Assembly (NCBI GenBank): GCA_977006965.1 | Contig: OZ345374.1 | Span: forward strand, 1,736,001 to 1,800,000 | Reading direction: 5' to 3' | DNA: 64,000 nucleotides | From: Phymatolithon calcareum | Lineage: Eukaryota > Rhodophyta > Florideophyceae > Hapalidiales | Shown: positions 1 to 12,524 of the stretch, piece by piece | Layout of the letters: each line of letters begins with the position of its first letter | Position numbering within the stretch: the stretch's first letter is position 1 | Translations under genes and position numbers: made by a program | Notes under the pieces: model-generated | The model's database searches: none | Seen by the model: the letters and a program-made list of their open reading frames with translations, nothing else | Told to the model about the DNA's origin: nothing

Positions 1-1454
1 GAACGCGCATTAGGGCCGTAGGTTGATGACTAAGTTGGAAACTGAATATTGCCTCCAGTTAATGACTAATGACCGAATCTGGCGAAACGTGGAACCACCA
101 CAGTTGCTTCGGGTAGAATCGGATGAGCGGCAGGCAGAGAAGAAGCGTGCGTACAATGAGCTAGCAGGATTAACGCCCTGTCGTAATCTAAGTAGAGGTG
201 AAAATATAAGGACTGCTTGCCAGACCAATAAGGGAATAAAGCTTTCATTATTTTTATTATCGATGACCGAATATGACCCATTTTAGTTCGTCAGAATACG
301 AGTCTACTCCAGGGTGTTCCTGCTGAAGCTCGTTGTACGTTCTAGAGTTATCACTAGCGCTATCATTGATTCAGAAACACCCGTTTGTCGTGCCATATGC
401 ACGACACGTGTTAAAATTACATGCCAGAGTGACGCTTGATAGGGCGCCCAGCAACAATTGCTAACATCTCCTGTGTGGACTTTGGTGGACTAGTCGACCC
501 AAAAGGTTATATAAGCCCAAGGTAGTTTGCCAGTCAGTAAAGAAGCCAAGCAAGTTGACTTCCTTTGAAGATAGAGCAAGAATCTGATCAACCCTTCTTT
601 GCCTTTTGTCCGAATGGCTCCCCTTTCTCTACACCGTTGTTAACCACGACGTGATGGACTGTCTGCTACTATCTCACTGGCAATGATGGAATGCTCAAGA
701 GTCTAGTCGGTGGAGTGAAATAACACGTTCGCCGTGAGAGGCATCGGCGGCCATGCAAGGTCCTATTTTAGAAAAACGGCTGAAGCTTCTGTGGCAAGTG
801 CGGATAAATTAAAGAGAATTGGACAAACGTCCGGGCTGTACGGAGGGGCTCACCTGTGAAGGGGATGAGGATGCTGGCTAGCTCATGACCAGAGTTGGAA
901 CCTGGGCTGTTGAGGGGTGTCATGGAGGGCAATGAAAGTGCAAAGGGCACTTATGTCCCTGCCTTTCTCCAGCTCTAGCGCTACAACTCTTTGCTGTTTA
1001 CGTTTCTTTTTTCAAGTTCTTTTAATAATTCAATATAGCCCTGAGCAGTTCACGTACAGGGAAGCGTCATTGACAATTCTTGACGAACATGGCCTCGGTA
1101 CAAACATCTGAAGAGCTGCCGTGAAACAAAAATTTACTTGGCGACACGACAGCCCCAAAATTCTTCTTCTTCTTCAGCAGACCCATTTTCGACATGCCTT
1201 AGTTTCCGAAGCGGATGGAGTGAGCCGTCTACTAATGCGAAGTTTGCAGAGGAAAACTCTTCTTTGTGCAAGGAGACACATGAGTTGAGCTCGAAGTGTT
1301 GATTTATTTCCGATTAGAATCAGCGAATATTTCCTACTTGATTTTTCAGCAATCTGATAACCACATCACTGAGCCCGCTGATGTTCACAAGATTAAGCGA
1401 TGTCAATTTTTGGAGTGATGCCCATCATGACCATCACACAAGTTCCGTTGAAGT
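1..1454. other. Gene-poor sequence upstream of nothing recognisable
   Basis: No open frame here looks like a conserved protein, and the longest frames are short and overlap on both strands. The only structure I can support is a copy of a dispersed repeat near 88-203, listed separately. The stretch lies beyond the 3' end of the WDR5-like gene, which reads leftward and stops at 1455. Confidence 0.5.
88..203 (+). repeat. Dispersed repeat R2, copy near the window start
   Basis: The stretch matches 31663-31790 in the same orientation with scattered substitutions and small gaps. Shared blocks include CGTGGAACCAC, TTGCTTCGGGT, GAGCGGCAGGCAGAGAAG and CTGTCGTAATC. The copy at 31.7 kb sits directly before repeat R1, so R2 may be part of the same larger element. 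The family is not recognised. Confidence 0.6.
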
Positions 1455-3746
<2,292 letters not shown>

Positions 3747-6700
3747 CTACCCTGATCGTGGAGGAAATCCTTCTCTGCGAGATAGTGGGATGAATTTTGA
3801 GCCTTGTAATGGCGACGCTCCTTCCCAGTGTTGAATACTCCCCTGGGAAATGTTTAACTCACACTTTGATGGGAGACAAACATGAAGAGCAGGAACCATG
3901 CGTGTGTAGCGATCCAATTCAAGTAGAGAAAGTTTTGAGACGTCGGGTAAGTGATAGACAGCTTTTCCATAAACATTCTCTTCCGGTACGCGTGCACATG
4001 GCGTCACAGCTGCGAAAACTTTTTCATAGCTATTCGTGGTCCCAAGCGCGACAAGCGTTTGCACGCACCAGAGAGAAGGAGTATCTGGATGGGGAAGATT
4101 GAGTCCTCTGCACAGTACAAAGGGAAAATGGTGCGCACTTGTGGCGGGACCCAGTGTAACGACTTCAATAATGGCTCCTCGGCAAATTATAGAACCCTTC
4201 ACACCATTAGCACCCTCGATAATCGCTTTGTCTGAGAATGAGACTCCTGATTGTCTCCTCTGCACAGAAAAACAAGTCACGAAAAGGAGAAGAGCTCGTT
4301 GCCTGCAGGGGACGGAGGCTTCCACTGCTGTGGCAGAAATTGGCTCTATTGGTTTCTGCAGAGTCCATTTCGGACAATGACATGGTCTGTAGCGAGCGGA
4401 CAATACAGACTTTCCCTGTGTTCGCAGTTCTGATAGTATGCTCAGCCCAGGGCCAAAGGCTCGTGTTACTTGTTCGTTCATAGTGTGATCGACCTCGCCT
4501 GATTTTTGCAACAGTGCCTCTCTTCCGGCCAGTAGACGAAAGCAAGCTCGAACAGCCTTCCTGTTCCCTTCTCGAGCTGAGCTTGCAGACATGGTGAGGC
4601 GTCCCTGCCAATCATCGAACAGAGCACTTTGCACAGACTGTAGCTGTACGTCTCTGTTGTTAGATTGACGTATTGCTCGCTTTAGCGACTGGTGTGCCTT
4701 CTCAAGCACGAGCTCGCCGAAGAGAGAGAGGTTCCCAAACATTGGTAAAGATGTGTAGACAAGTTCGTATAAGCGGTGGACATTTGGCTTATCTACCTGC
4801 TTAATTGTCTTCATGCATGAGCTGTACTCTTGCTCAAGCTCAATTAGTCGACATTTTGAGATTGAACTATCATTGAGACAGGAAAAATCGTCATCATCCA
4901 TTGCACACATAGCCTCCACGTGAGCAATGTGCTTGTTAGTGATGTGCTGAATGTGTTCAATGTAAGATGTGCCAGAGTTCGAATCGTAGGCGCTGAGTGC
5001 ATCTGCACCGTCACGCTCAAGTTGAGGTTGAAACCACATCTCTGCAACCATGTCAGCAGAAGACTGTACAAGGCTAATCGCAGACGTACACTTTGCTGAA
5101 ATCTCTGGGTTGTTAGAACCAGTCTCTGGTGCAGCGCAGCCCATTTGGAAAGCCGGCCCAGCAACAACAGAAAGAGCGTAAAGCTCTGTCATCGACATTG
5201 AGAATAACGCCTTCTTGACCGGATCAAGTAAACGGTTTTGGGTAGGAAGACCGCATTCGGCTAAAAGTGCAATCATGTAGCCTTCGCATAGTGACCGATG
5301 CAACGCAGTTGGAAGAAGCTTAAAGGCCACATTTATGCAATCTCGGATATGTCCAGTTAGTAGATGGTCAGGGGAAACTATGCACGAGCGGTAGGGATCA
5401 AAGTCACACGGAATAACCGGAAACCCAGTATCTGTTTGCCAAATAGGTGTGCCCACAGATAACAATCGAGAACGCATGGAATGGAGTATCGTGTTTGCAG
5501 GAGTCAAACGTGACTTCATCCCCAGCAATCGCAATGTCTCATGCTGCGCGTCGCAATCTCGAACTGCAACATGTGCGTAAAAAGATCGGGCCATTGAAGA
5601 AATAGAGGCGTTCTGTGATTTTGCGGAAAATCTGCTACCCACGGTAGTAGATGAACGTCTAACAAATCGGCATAAGTGGCAGCATGCTGCACCGGTGTGG
5701 CCGAAAATGTCCAATGCTGCATTAATGGCGGGAGTATCACCTAGAAATCCAACTAGGTCTAGGAATATTCTGCGCTGGGTGCCATTCGCATCAATATCCA
5801 CAAATCCCACGCTCATCCCTTGTGCAATATCGTCCAATATTTTCTCAAGAACAGCGTCAGCTTTAACTCCTGGCGGAGTCAGACTGACTATTCGAACCGC
5901 GCTAGGGCTGGATCGTGCCTGCGTAGGCAGATTTAGACAAAGCAGATACACGCCTTCCCCAGAAACGGACTTTCCCTTATGAATCTCGAAGCCGTCCCAA
6001 AACAGCAAGAACCTGTAGACGCAGTAAAGTTCACCTGAAGACAATGTACCGACGCTACTCACTGGCTTGAACTTCAATGGTCCCCTAGTTCCACCGTGTA
6101 CAGCGGAAAGAACCACTGATCTGACAGGCAAATAAAGTTCTGAATCGAGAAGAGAGTCACAAAGTGAACGAAAAAGAGAATTTCGTGATAGCAGGCCGTC
6201 GGTGGTTTCTCCAACCAGTCTTCCTCCAGGTATCCACAAGACATGCCGACTGCATTCTTCGTTCTCTATCCAGAACCGATGTATAAGAAGCAGTCTGGAT
6301 TGGCGGTCCATGGACGTCAGAACTGTGCCTTGCGTCCGCGTTTGTGACGACGGTGCCAACATGGCGACAATGTCGCCTGGTTTCAACAGCGGCTTTTGCC
6401 ATTCTTTCCATGCATTCGCCAGTTGCGTTTTTCGCTTCTTTAGGGCGGCGCTACGCGCACGGCGAGCCTCCGTCAGTCTTGGACCAATATTTCTTTGCCG
6501 GGGAGTAGTGGCGTCCTCGGCGTCCGATAATTCAATATCCCCCAAATCGGGAATCTCTGGTACGTGAATATTAACGCTGTCGCCGGGCGATGTGTAGGTA
6601 ATGAAGTTGAAAGCCTCTACAATTTCTCTATCCCGTTGTGAGAGGACGTGAAGTCCCTTGTCAGAAAACTCGGCATCGTGGTGTCGTTTTTGATGATGAA

Positions 6701-7760
6701 CAGTCCATACATAACAAATGAGTCCTTCCAACTGGACTGCTCCGTAGTCCGCCGTACTTATAGCAAAACTTCGAGTAATTCGTTCGTCGAGTCCTTCGGA
6801 ATTTATAGCAGTTACGTGTATAGTATCACCGGCTTCACCGAATCCGGTATAAGGTCCCGAACAAGAACTGTAATCGACACTGATGAATGTCGGTTGACCA
6901 TAGAACCAGCGGCGTGCAGCAACAACTGGGACAACATCGATACAAGAGGAAGCTATATTCCCAGAGGGATCTTGCTGCACACCGCTGTCGCGACGGTAAG
7001 ATAAGCTAGTGCTGCAAATAGCATCAAACACTTCCGGTGTTGCAACGTCCGAGCGGGCATATTCGCTCGGAAGGACGACCCGCACAGATGTGTGCAGTAC
7101 TGCATCTGATCTGTAAGGCCGTTTTCGGACACCCGCCTTTGTTGCATCGACAGGAACTTGGCAGTCTAAATACCTTGGGGCCAGCAAGCGGAATAAAAGC
7201 GGTCGCCAAACTTTGACCAGTGTGCTGAAATGAGGAAGATAGGACACCTTGCGACTTGGAACGTTGTTGCCATTTTCCATGAATGTTTCTTCCAGCCAAA
7301 ATGCTTGTGACGCTTTCGGCAAGCTTCTCACAGCATCTGCAAACACTCGGACAGACTGGAACTGATCCTTAGTCAGGCGGCGACTTCCGTGAGTCATGAG
7401 TAATGACCACAGCACGCGCCAATTTCCAATAATGCTCATAACATCACTATTGACGACATCCTGCGCGCACTCTTTGTTGGCTGGCTCATGTGACGTGTTC
7501 CGCGGCCGTATGTCTGTGAATGGAACGACCTCTTCTTCCTGGTCAGTGCAGAACTCCGGCTCTTCTTGTGATCTTGGTGCAGAAAAATGTTCTGTTGAGG
7601 GTACCGAGGGAGGACGAATTGGCTGAAGTATGCTTTCCGTGAGCGTGCGAGGTGCATTATGCGAGAATGCATTTGTAGATCCGACTCCAGACAAATGATT
7701 TTCAGGAATGAGCGGGAAAATGTTGTGGCTGCGTCGTCTGCGACGAGTCGAGCGCTTCAT
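3747..7760 (-). CDS. TNP2/Plavaka-like DDE transposase (CMC superfamily)
   Basis: One uninterrupted frame encodes about 1337 residues from the ATG at 7760; the frame extends 13 codons upstream but without an ATG. The N-terminus is very basic (RSTRRRRRSH). The family core is visible: a strand with WDGFEIHKGKS (Asp near residue 589), then YLLCLNLPTQAR, then LGDTPAINAALDIFGHTG (Asp near residue 675) followed at once by CCHLCR. This order of a first acidic strand, a long insertion, a D-x-PA helix start and a Cys-rich CxxC is seen in TNP2 and Plavaka transposases of the CMC (CACTA/Mirage/Chapaev) superfamily. I could not place the third catalytic residue with confidence. The lack of introns and stops suggests a young or still selected copy. 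Two other large ORFs flank it to the right. Terminal repeats were not identified, so element ends are unknown. Confidence 0.72.
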   Translation of the reverse strand: MKRSTRRRRRSHNIFPLIPENHLSGVGSTNAFSHNAPRTLTESILQPIRPPSVPSTEHFSAPRSQEEPEFCTDQEEEVVPFTDIRPRNTSHEPANKECAQDVVNSDVMSIIGNWRVLWSLLMTHGSRRLTKDQFQSVRVFADAVRSLPKASQAFWLEETFMENGNNVPSRKVSYLPHFSTLVKVWRPLLFRLLAPRYLDCQVPVDATKAGVRKRPYRSDAVLHTSVRVVLPSEYARSDVATPEVFDAICSTSLSYRRDSGVQQDPSGNIASSCIDVVPVVAARRWFYGQPTFISVDYSSCSGPYTGFGEAGDTIHVTAINSEGLDERITRSFAISTADYGAVQLEGLICYVWTVHHQKRHHDAEFSDKGLHVLSQRDREIVEAFNFITYTSPGDSVNIHVPEIPDLGDIELSDAEDATTPRQRNIGPRLTEARRARSAALKKRKTQLANAWKEWQKPLLKPGDIVAMLAPSSQTRTQGTVLTSMDRQSRLLLIHRFWIENEECSRHVLWIPGGRLVGETTDGLLSRNSLFRSLCDSLLDSELYLPVRSVVLSAVHGGTRGPLKFKPVSSVGTLSSGELYCVYRFLLFWDGFEIHKGKSVSGEGVYLLCLNLPTQARSSPSAVRIVSLTPPGVKADAVLEKILDDIAQGMSVGFVDIDANGTQRRIFLDLVGFLGDTPAINAALDIFGHTGAACCHLCRFVRRSSTTVGSRFSAKSQNASISSMARSFYAHVAVRDCDAQHETLRLLGMKSRLTPANTILHSMRSRLLSVGTPIWQTDTGFPVIPCDFDPYRSCIVSPDHLLTGHIRDCINVAFKLLPTALHRSLCEGYMIALLAECGLPTQNRLLDPVKKALFSMSMTELYALSVVAGPAFQMGCAAPETGSNNPEISAKCTSAISLVQSSADMVAEMWFQPQLERDGADALSAYDSNSGTSYIEHIQHITNKHIAHVEAMCAMDDDDFSCLNDSSISKCRLIELEQEYSSCMKTIKQVDKPNVHRLYELVYTSLPMFGNLSLFGELVLEKAHQSLKRAIRQSNNRDVQLQSVQSALFDDWQGRLTMSASSAREGNRKAVRACFRLLAGREALLQKSGEVDHTMNEQVTRAFGPGLSILSELRTQGKSVLSARYRPCHCPKWTLQKPIEPISATAVEASVPCRQRALLLFVTCFSVQRRQSGVSFSDKAIIEGANGVKGSIICRGAIIEVVTLGPATSAHHFPFVLCRGLNLPHPDTPSLWCVQTLVALGTTNSYEKVFAAVTPCARVPEENVYGKAVYHLPDVSKLSLLELDRYTRMVPALHVCLPSKCELNISQGSIQHWEGASPLQGSKFIPLSRREGFPPRSG

Positions 7761-8191
7761 TAGGAGCACCTTGGAGCAGATTGTGAATGAGAATTCCAAG
7801 AGAGGATGAGATTGTTGTTGGATTTGAACGGCCCATTGTCAGTTAATTAGGTTTTTTACTGGACAGAGTATCTAGAAAACCACTGTGTGTCCCCCGATCC
7901 GAACCAGATAATCCCATCTTTCTAGATAGAATATAATCAGTACTCTGTGACATATGCAGAACCATGAATGAATGAATCTGTAAGACCATATTTTAATAGT
8001 TTTCCGCAAGGTGCAAGAAGTCCAATGCGAATAACCTTAAGTTTTCATTGAAATAGACACTTGATATTGTGTGTCCAAGTATAGTATCCCAATCAGGACC
8101 GCTATTTTCAGGTGAGGATCGCAGCTCCCAAGGTAGCAAATTCATTCCTCCAGACCCGCGCTGTTTATCAGAGTCTGTGAAGGAGCTTCTC
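7761..8191. other. Divergent spacer between transposase and second ORF
   Basis: Some 430 bases separate the transposase start on the minus strand from the ATG of the plus-strand ORF at 8192. The plus-strand frame is open from 8069 but has no ATG before 8192. The stretch probably holds both promoters. At 8125-8147 an imperfect inverted match to 3788-3810, inside the transposase 3' end, is visible (about 14 of 20 positions). Confidence 0.4.
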
Positions 8192-9364
8192 ATGGATGAA
8201 AACTTGCGGCGTCCGGTGGACCACTCTGCACCATCAGGCTTGAACCCATTTATTGCTTTGGAATCTGCTTTCGGACTGCACAGGCCGGTGCGTGGAGACC
8301 CACTCCACGTCACAGAGGATCTAAGGAAGTCTCACGCGGATTTATCCAGCCGCGTAAACCAAGTAGCAGAAGAATGCTTACGTTTGAAGCGATATTTGGC
8401 AGACAAGGCGACATCTGTGGTTCACGACGAGGCGGTTAGAAACGAACACTCTCTGCAGAGAGCCAAGATATTTATCGCCTTACAACTAGTTCGTACGTTA
8501 ACTGGCCCCTTTTCTGAGACCACTAAGCGGCAGCCGAACATTACGGCGGGAAACAGTGTACAACAGATTTTTCTCAAGAGCAAGGCCGTTGACTGTACTC
8601 TACAAGAGTTCCGATTGCTTGCTAAATCTTCGCTGGACAAAAGCTCATCATCCTGCAAACTGTTTCCATCAGAGTATTACACGCTTCTCGCTAATTCACA
8701 AAGCGGGACTAGATTGGAAATTGTTTATCGTTCTTTCTATGACTTATGTGAAGCGCTTGATGTCGATGTTGCAGATCGAGAAAAGGCTATGTATAGAGAG
8801 CGCTATACAGGTCACCAACTGCAAGCAATTCGAGTTCTTGGTGTCGCTCTTACTTCACCCCAGACAACCAGAGATGTACCTCCAGAGAGAGCAGTTCTTC
8901 TGGGACGCAGTTTTTCAGAGCGATTTCGATTAGATAACTGTCTTACACTCATTCAGCCATGCGCAATATGGTCAAGTGGAGACAAGTGCTGGGAGACTGG
9001 CTTCCGACTCGCAGAAGACAAGACACACAATGTTTTGTCAAATCTGAAGGCACTCTCGCAAAGTGAAAGTGATGCTAACTTACCGGGTAGAACCCGTAAA
9101 ACTGACTTGAATCGTCCGTGTCCTGACAAATTCGTGTTTTCATTGTTGTGGGAGCAAATCAAGGACAAAGGACACAAGAGCTGTGGCCCTCCCAGCAGAG
9201 TTTGCGGAATGTTGCGTGCTCTGATTCCTGCAGTTGTGGTGAGGAGTCAAAAACTAACTTCAACAGTAGACAAAGTGTTTTCCACCAGAATTAGAAACGT
9301 TTACTTGAACCAGCTTCTCGTGTCACCACCGGACGACAAAAGTGCAGATGATAGCGATTCCTAA
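8192..9364 (+). CDS. Uncharacterised ORF divergent from the transposase
   Basis: An intronless frame encodes 390 residues from the ATG at 8192, and the frame is open back to 8069 without an earlier ATG. The protein is mixed charged and helical in character, rich in Ser, Leu and Lys, with a polar acidic C-terminus (DDKSADDSDS). No known domain, signal peptide or membrane segment is apparent. It starts about 430 bases from the transposase start, on the other strand, and its stop lies 100 bases before the stop of the next minus-strand ORF. By analogy with two-gene CACTA elements, which encode a second DNA-binding protein, it could be an accessory protein of the same mobile element. That is inference from position only. 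Confidence 0.6.
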   Translation: MDENLRRPVDHSAPSGLNPFIALESAFGLHRPVRGDPLHVTEDLRKSHADLSSRVNQVAEECLRLKRYLADKATSVVHDEAVRNEHSLQRAKIFIALQLVRTLTGPFSETTKRQPNITAGNSVQQIFLKSKAVDCTLQEFRLLAKSSLDKSSSSCKLFPSEYYTLLANSQSGTRLEIVYRSFYDLCEALDVDVADREKAMYRERYTGHQLQAIRVLGVALTSPQTTRDVPPERAVLLGRSFSERFRLDNCLTLIQPCAIWSSGDKCWETGFRLAEDKTHNVLSNLKALSQSESDANLPGRTRKTDLNRPCPDKFVFSLLWEQIKDKGHKSCGPPSRVCGMLRALIPAVVVRSQKLTSTVDKVFSTRIRNVYLNQLLVSPPDDKSADDSDS

Positions 9365-9466
9365 CTGAACGAAAAAATTCACTTCACAATAGCTACGCAT
9401 GCAATAAAGACAATCTCCTTCAAGATGAACGGACACCGCAACAGAAATTCTTAATGGTACCTGAAA

Positions 9467-11407
9467 TCAACTTAAATCCCGACCTGTCATCGCTGCGAAA
9501 TCCCAAAACGTAGATTTTGACATGGCTTGATCTTCTTCATCCGACGACGAATCCTGTAAGTGTGATGACTGCCGACTCTCCGGTGGCCTGAACGTTACCT
9601 TCTCTTTTAGGTAGTTCTTCCACGATATTGAAAATGCTTCCTTTCGCATGCGCATGAGCGTACCCCTGTTGTCGCCTTCCAACCTCGTGTTGTCCCCGTA
9701 CATGAGAGTAATATTCTTACCGTCCTTCGGCACGGGTTTCGCAGTGCACACGCCCATGGCGGCATTTTCGGCCTGCGTCGAACTCAGTCCAGATGCTCTT
9801 CGAAGTACGCCTAGAATGCCCAAAGCCAGTACGTGAATTGCTCGCAGCGCGACATTGTTGCAACTTAGAATATGATCAAACGATTCCATCTTGAATGCAG
9901 CAAAAATGAGACTTGACGCGAGATCATGCAGGTACACAGCCTTGGTCGTTTGATGTGCGAACTCCTTATCATCCCACTCTGGCGATCCGTCAGTATTATC
10001 GTCCTTCTCGCGAATTACAAGCCGAGGGTAGTGAAGGAACACTGTGAGGGACCTAAAGGACTTTTTCAGATAATCAAATCGCTTCCGGTTCTCCACCCAC
10101 ATCGCCTTGGGGTCGCTATCGTCTATACACGATAGAGGCACGTTCCACATAGACTCCGGCTCGGACAGAATATCATCCACATTACAAAGGTCTTGTTCAA
10201 CGAAATGGTCGAACTCAATCCAGTACCCATTCTCCTTGGCCTCCTCCGCGTTTTCGTAACGATTAATTTCTTCCACTAAGAACATGACGTCCTTAAAAGC
10301 TTTTTCGCGCGCAGTACACCTCGAGCTCGACAAATCCCTTCGAAGACGGGAGAGCGACTGCTTAATCACATAGTCCCTGACGTTTTCGTGCTTGTCGGTC
10401 ACGAACCCATCGACACCCACTGGTATCCCCTTGTACTTCACACTCTTCGCACCACTAGACGCCTTTGCCTTCTTCGCAGGAGGCGGTCGTGAAGACCCAG
10501 TTACATCATCCGAGCTCGCAGTTGACAGCATGGTGGTGCCTCCGTCCGCAGGTTCAGTCTCTGCATCAACATCATGGACTGTGCTGGTCTTGTCAGCAAG
10601 TATCTGGTCGACAAACTGCATTGTCCTCACCGGCCCTTTGAAGGACTTCAGCCATTCCGGCATAGCACAAACTGGGCCCCCGGTCCCTCTATTGAAGTTT
10701 TGTTGAGCGATGTACACCTTTTTCGCCATCGTAAGGTGCATGAGATGTGAATAAGCCCTTCCTACAGCAGTTCGCAAAACAGCCTTGGTGTCGATATTTC
10801 GTTTCGCGAAAAACAAGAGGGATAGTCCGGAAACGCTTTCGAAGGGACCAAACATATCTTTCATCATGCCCTCCGATGATTCATCGATCCAAGCGCGCAC
10901 GCCACGGACTTGACGAGTAAATGACCACACAGTCGCGTTCAGTAGGAGACTGACAAGGTCCTCAAGACCCACTTGAGAATTTGCAACGAGTTCAATGTAG
11001 GGAATCGCGTTTATCGGTGCCTTCTGCGGAAGCTTCCGCTTAGGAGCGATACCGTGCGATGCTTGGCTATAGTCGTAGGATGCGGAGCTTACGCAAGTAT
11101 GGACCTGCGCTACGAGCTGGCGAAGGCCCTTGATTTCTTTTTCCCAAATCTCCTCCTTGTCCGTGGTCGCCTGCTTCAACTGTTGCATCATGTCGTTCAA
11201 TAACGCTAAAACCTGTTCAACCGTCATTAGACTCTGCCTGTCTCCGGCACCGCGAGTTAGAGAGGCTGGCGGACCGCTCGCGGCGGGGGTGGAATTCAAG
11301 GCCATGGATTCACCTCCGCAAGCCAGAAGAAGCGACTTGGTAATTGCAAAAATGTGGTGCCAGACTTCTGCAATAGCGTCAGATCGACGCTGAGAATGAC
11401 TTGCCAT
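9467..11407 (-). CDS. Uncharacterised large ORF in the transposase block
   Basis: An intronless frame encodes 646 residues from the ATG at 11407, which has a G at +4. The frame also contains an ATG at 11494 that would add 29 residues in a poorer context. Visible features are a predicted helical stretch rich in Gln, Lys and Glu around residues 60-95, a low-complexity Ser/Pro/Lys linker (TGSSRPPPAKKAKASSGAKS) around residues 280-300, and a Ser/Asp-rich C-terminus (DSSSDEEDQAMSKS). The basic linker resembles a nuclear localisation signal. I recognise no enzyme motif. It ends 102 bases from the stop of the convergent 390-residue ORF. It may belong to the same multi-ORF mobile element or be an independent lineage-specific gene. 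Confidence 0.6.
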   Translation of the reverse strand: MASHSQRRSDAIAEVWHHIFAITKSLLLACGGESMALNSTPAASGPPASLTRGAGDRQSLMTVEQVLALLNDMMQQLKQATTDKEEIWEKEIKGLRQLVAQVHTCVSSASYDYSQASHGIAPKRKLPQKAPINAIPYIELVANSQVGLEDLVSLLLNATVWSFTRQVRGVRAWIDESSEGMMKDMFGPFESVSGLSLLFFAKRNIDTKAVLRTAVGRAYSHLMHLTMAKKVYIAQQNFNRGTGGPVCAMPEWLKSFKGPVRTMQFVDQILADKTSTVHDVDAETEPADGGTTMLSTASSDDVTGSSRPPPAKKAKASSGAKSVKYKGIPVGVDGFVTDKHENVRDYVIKQSLSRLRRDLSSSRCTAREKAFKDVMFLVEEINRYENAEEAKENGYWIEFDHFVEQDLCNVDDILSEPESMWNVPLSCIDDSDPKAMWVENRKRFDYLKKSFRSLTVFLHYPRLVIREKDDNTDGSPEWDDKEFAHQTTKAVYLHDLASSLIFAAFKMESFDHILSCNNVALRAIHVLALGILGVLRRASGLSSTQAENAAMGVCTAKPVPKDGKNITLMYGDNTRLEGDNRGTLMRMRKEAFSISWKNYLKEKVTFRPPESRQSSHLQDSSSDEEDQAMSKSTFWDFAAMTGRDLS

Positions 11408-11894
11408 CCAGGGGGATTCAGGCCGCAAGTATACTCTTACTTGTGGGACGAGACATGTACAGGAGCCCTTGGAATTCCAAGATAAAGAAAGCATTGGTGC
11501 ATTTCTTTGAAGCTAGCATTTTTGTATCAATGATCTCCAACTCTTCACACCTACGAGCTCCTTTGTGGCCCTTGGAACAGGCGTTCCATACTTCCTTGCG
11601 AAAACTTACAGATCCATATCTCGTCCATGTTTGAGGAAAGGAGTATGAGCAAAAGTTGGAAGGTTTTTGCTTTTTGTAATTACAACGAACGCACATCCAA
11701 GCGTGCGTTGACGAGCTTCCGTTGCACTAAGAGCAGAAATTGATGTGAAAGTTTGAACCATTTTCTATTTCGTGGAGATATCTCCGAAATTGGCCAATCT
11801 CGAGTCTTTGAAATCGAAATATATGAAACTACGAGGTTACAAATTGTTTGAAAAAAGTTCTATTTCCAATAAACTGCTGTGAAATGCCTCTTCT

Positions 11895-11952
11895 TATGTG
11901 AGTGGTTTGGCCCTCTAGATGTGCACATCTAGAGGGCCAAACCACTCACATA
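11895..11952. repeat. Perfect 58-base palindrome, no spacer
   Basis: Two 29-base arms are exact reverse complements with no spacer; the centre is GTGCAC at 11921-11926. Each arm includes GTGAGTGGTTTGGCCCTCTA. No flanking target duplication is obvious. A palindrome this long without a loop could extrude as a cruciform, or it could be a foldback product of replication or of sequencing. Confidence 0.9.
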
Positions 11953-12299
11953 TTACATACGTACGGTACTCGTAGTGAGCCTTAACCGTCCACCAGATAG
12001 CAGCGCCGTGTCGCTGAATACGTAACCGCAACTCATTTCACCGGAGCACGAAGCACGGACAGCGCACTAGCTGGACGTCGGATGGCTTCTATGGAAACGT
12101 ACATAAGCACTATCTTGCCACAGATCGACCTTGGGAGCATGTCAAACTCGGAAGTCTATATCCAATACCGGCGACATCGCTTCGCGCTGAACGCGCATTC
12201 TAAGGCACCGACTTCCTTTACAGAGAATCTTTCGTTTTTTGTTTTTGCGGTCGTAGCCTTCTGGTATGCATGATCTTCGTTTTCCTCCTCCAGATTGCG

Positions 12300-12524
12300 G
12301 GAAAGGCGCCTCGCACTCCAATTGTCACTAACCATCTGCACTATGTTCTGATCTGCGCCCGCTTAGTTCTACTTTCTGTTCCGTTGCAGTAGTACATTCT
12401 TCGTGCACTGACTGATTTACGGTACGCATGAGCGCCATTCTCCTTCCTAAATTACAAGACAAGCGCTCCATACTGCAATTTTCACTCACCTAATGTACTA
12501 TGTTATAATCTGCGCCTCTTCATT
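12300..12524 (+). repeat. Imperfect tandem duplication
   Basis: The unit at about 12300-12365 recurs at about 12456-12524. Shared words include CTATGTT, ATCTGCGCC, GCACTCCA/GCGCTCCA and AATTxTCACT, in the same order and spacing. Both units end near a pyrimidine tract and CAG, so they superficially resemble intron 3' ends, but no exon can be assigned. Confidence 0.55.
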
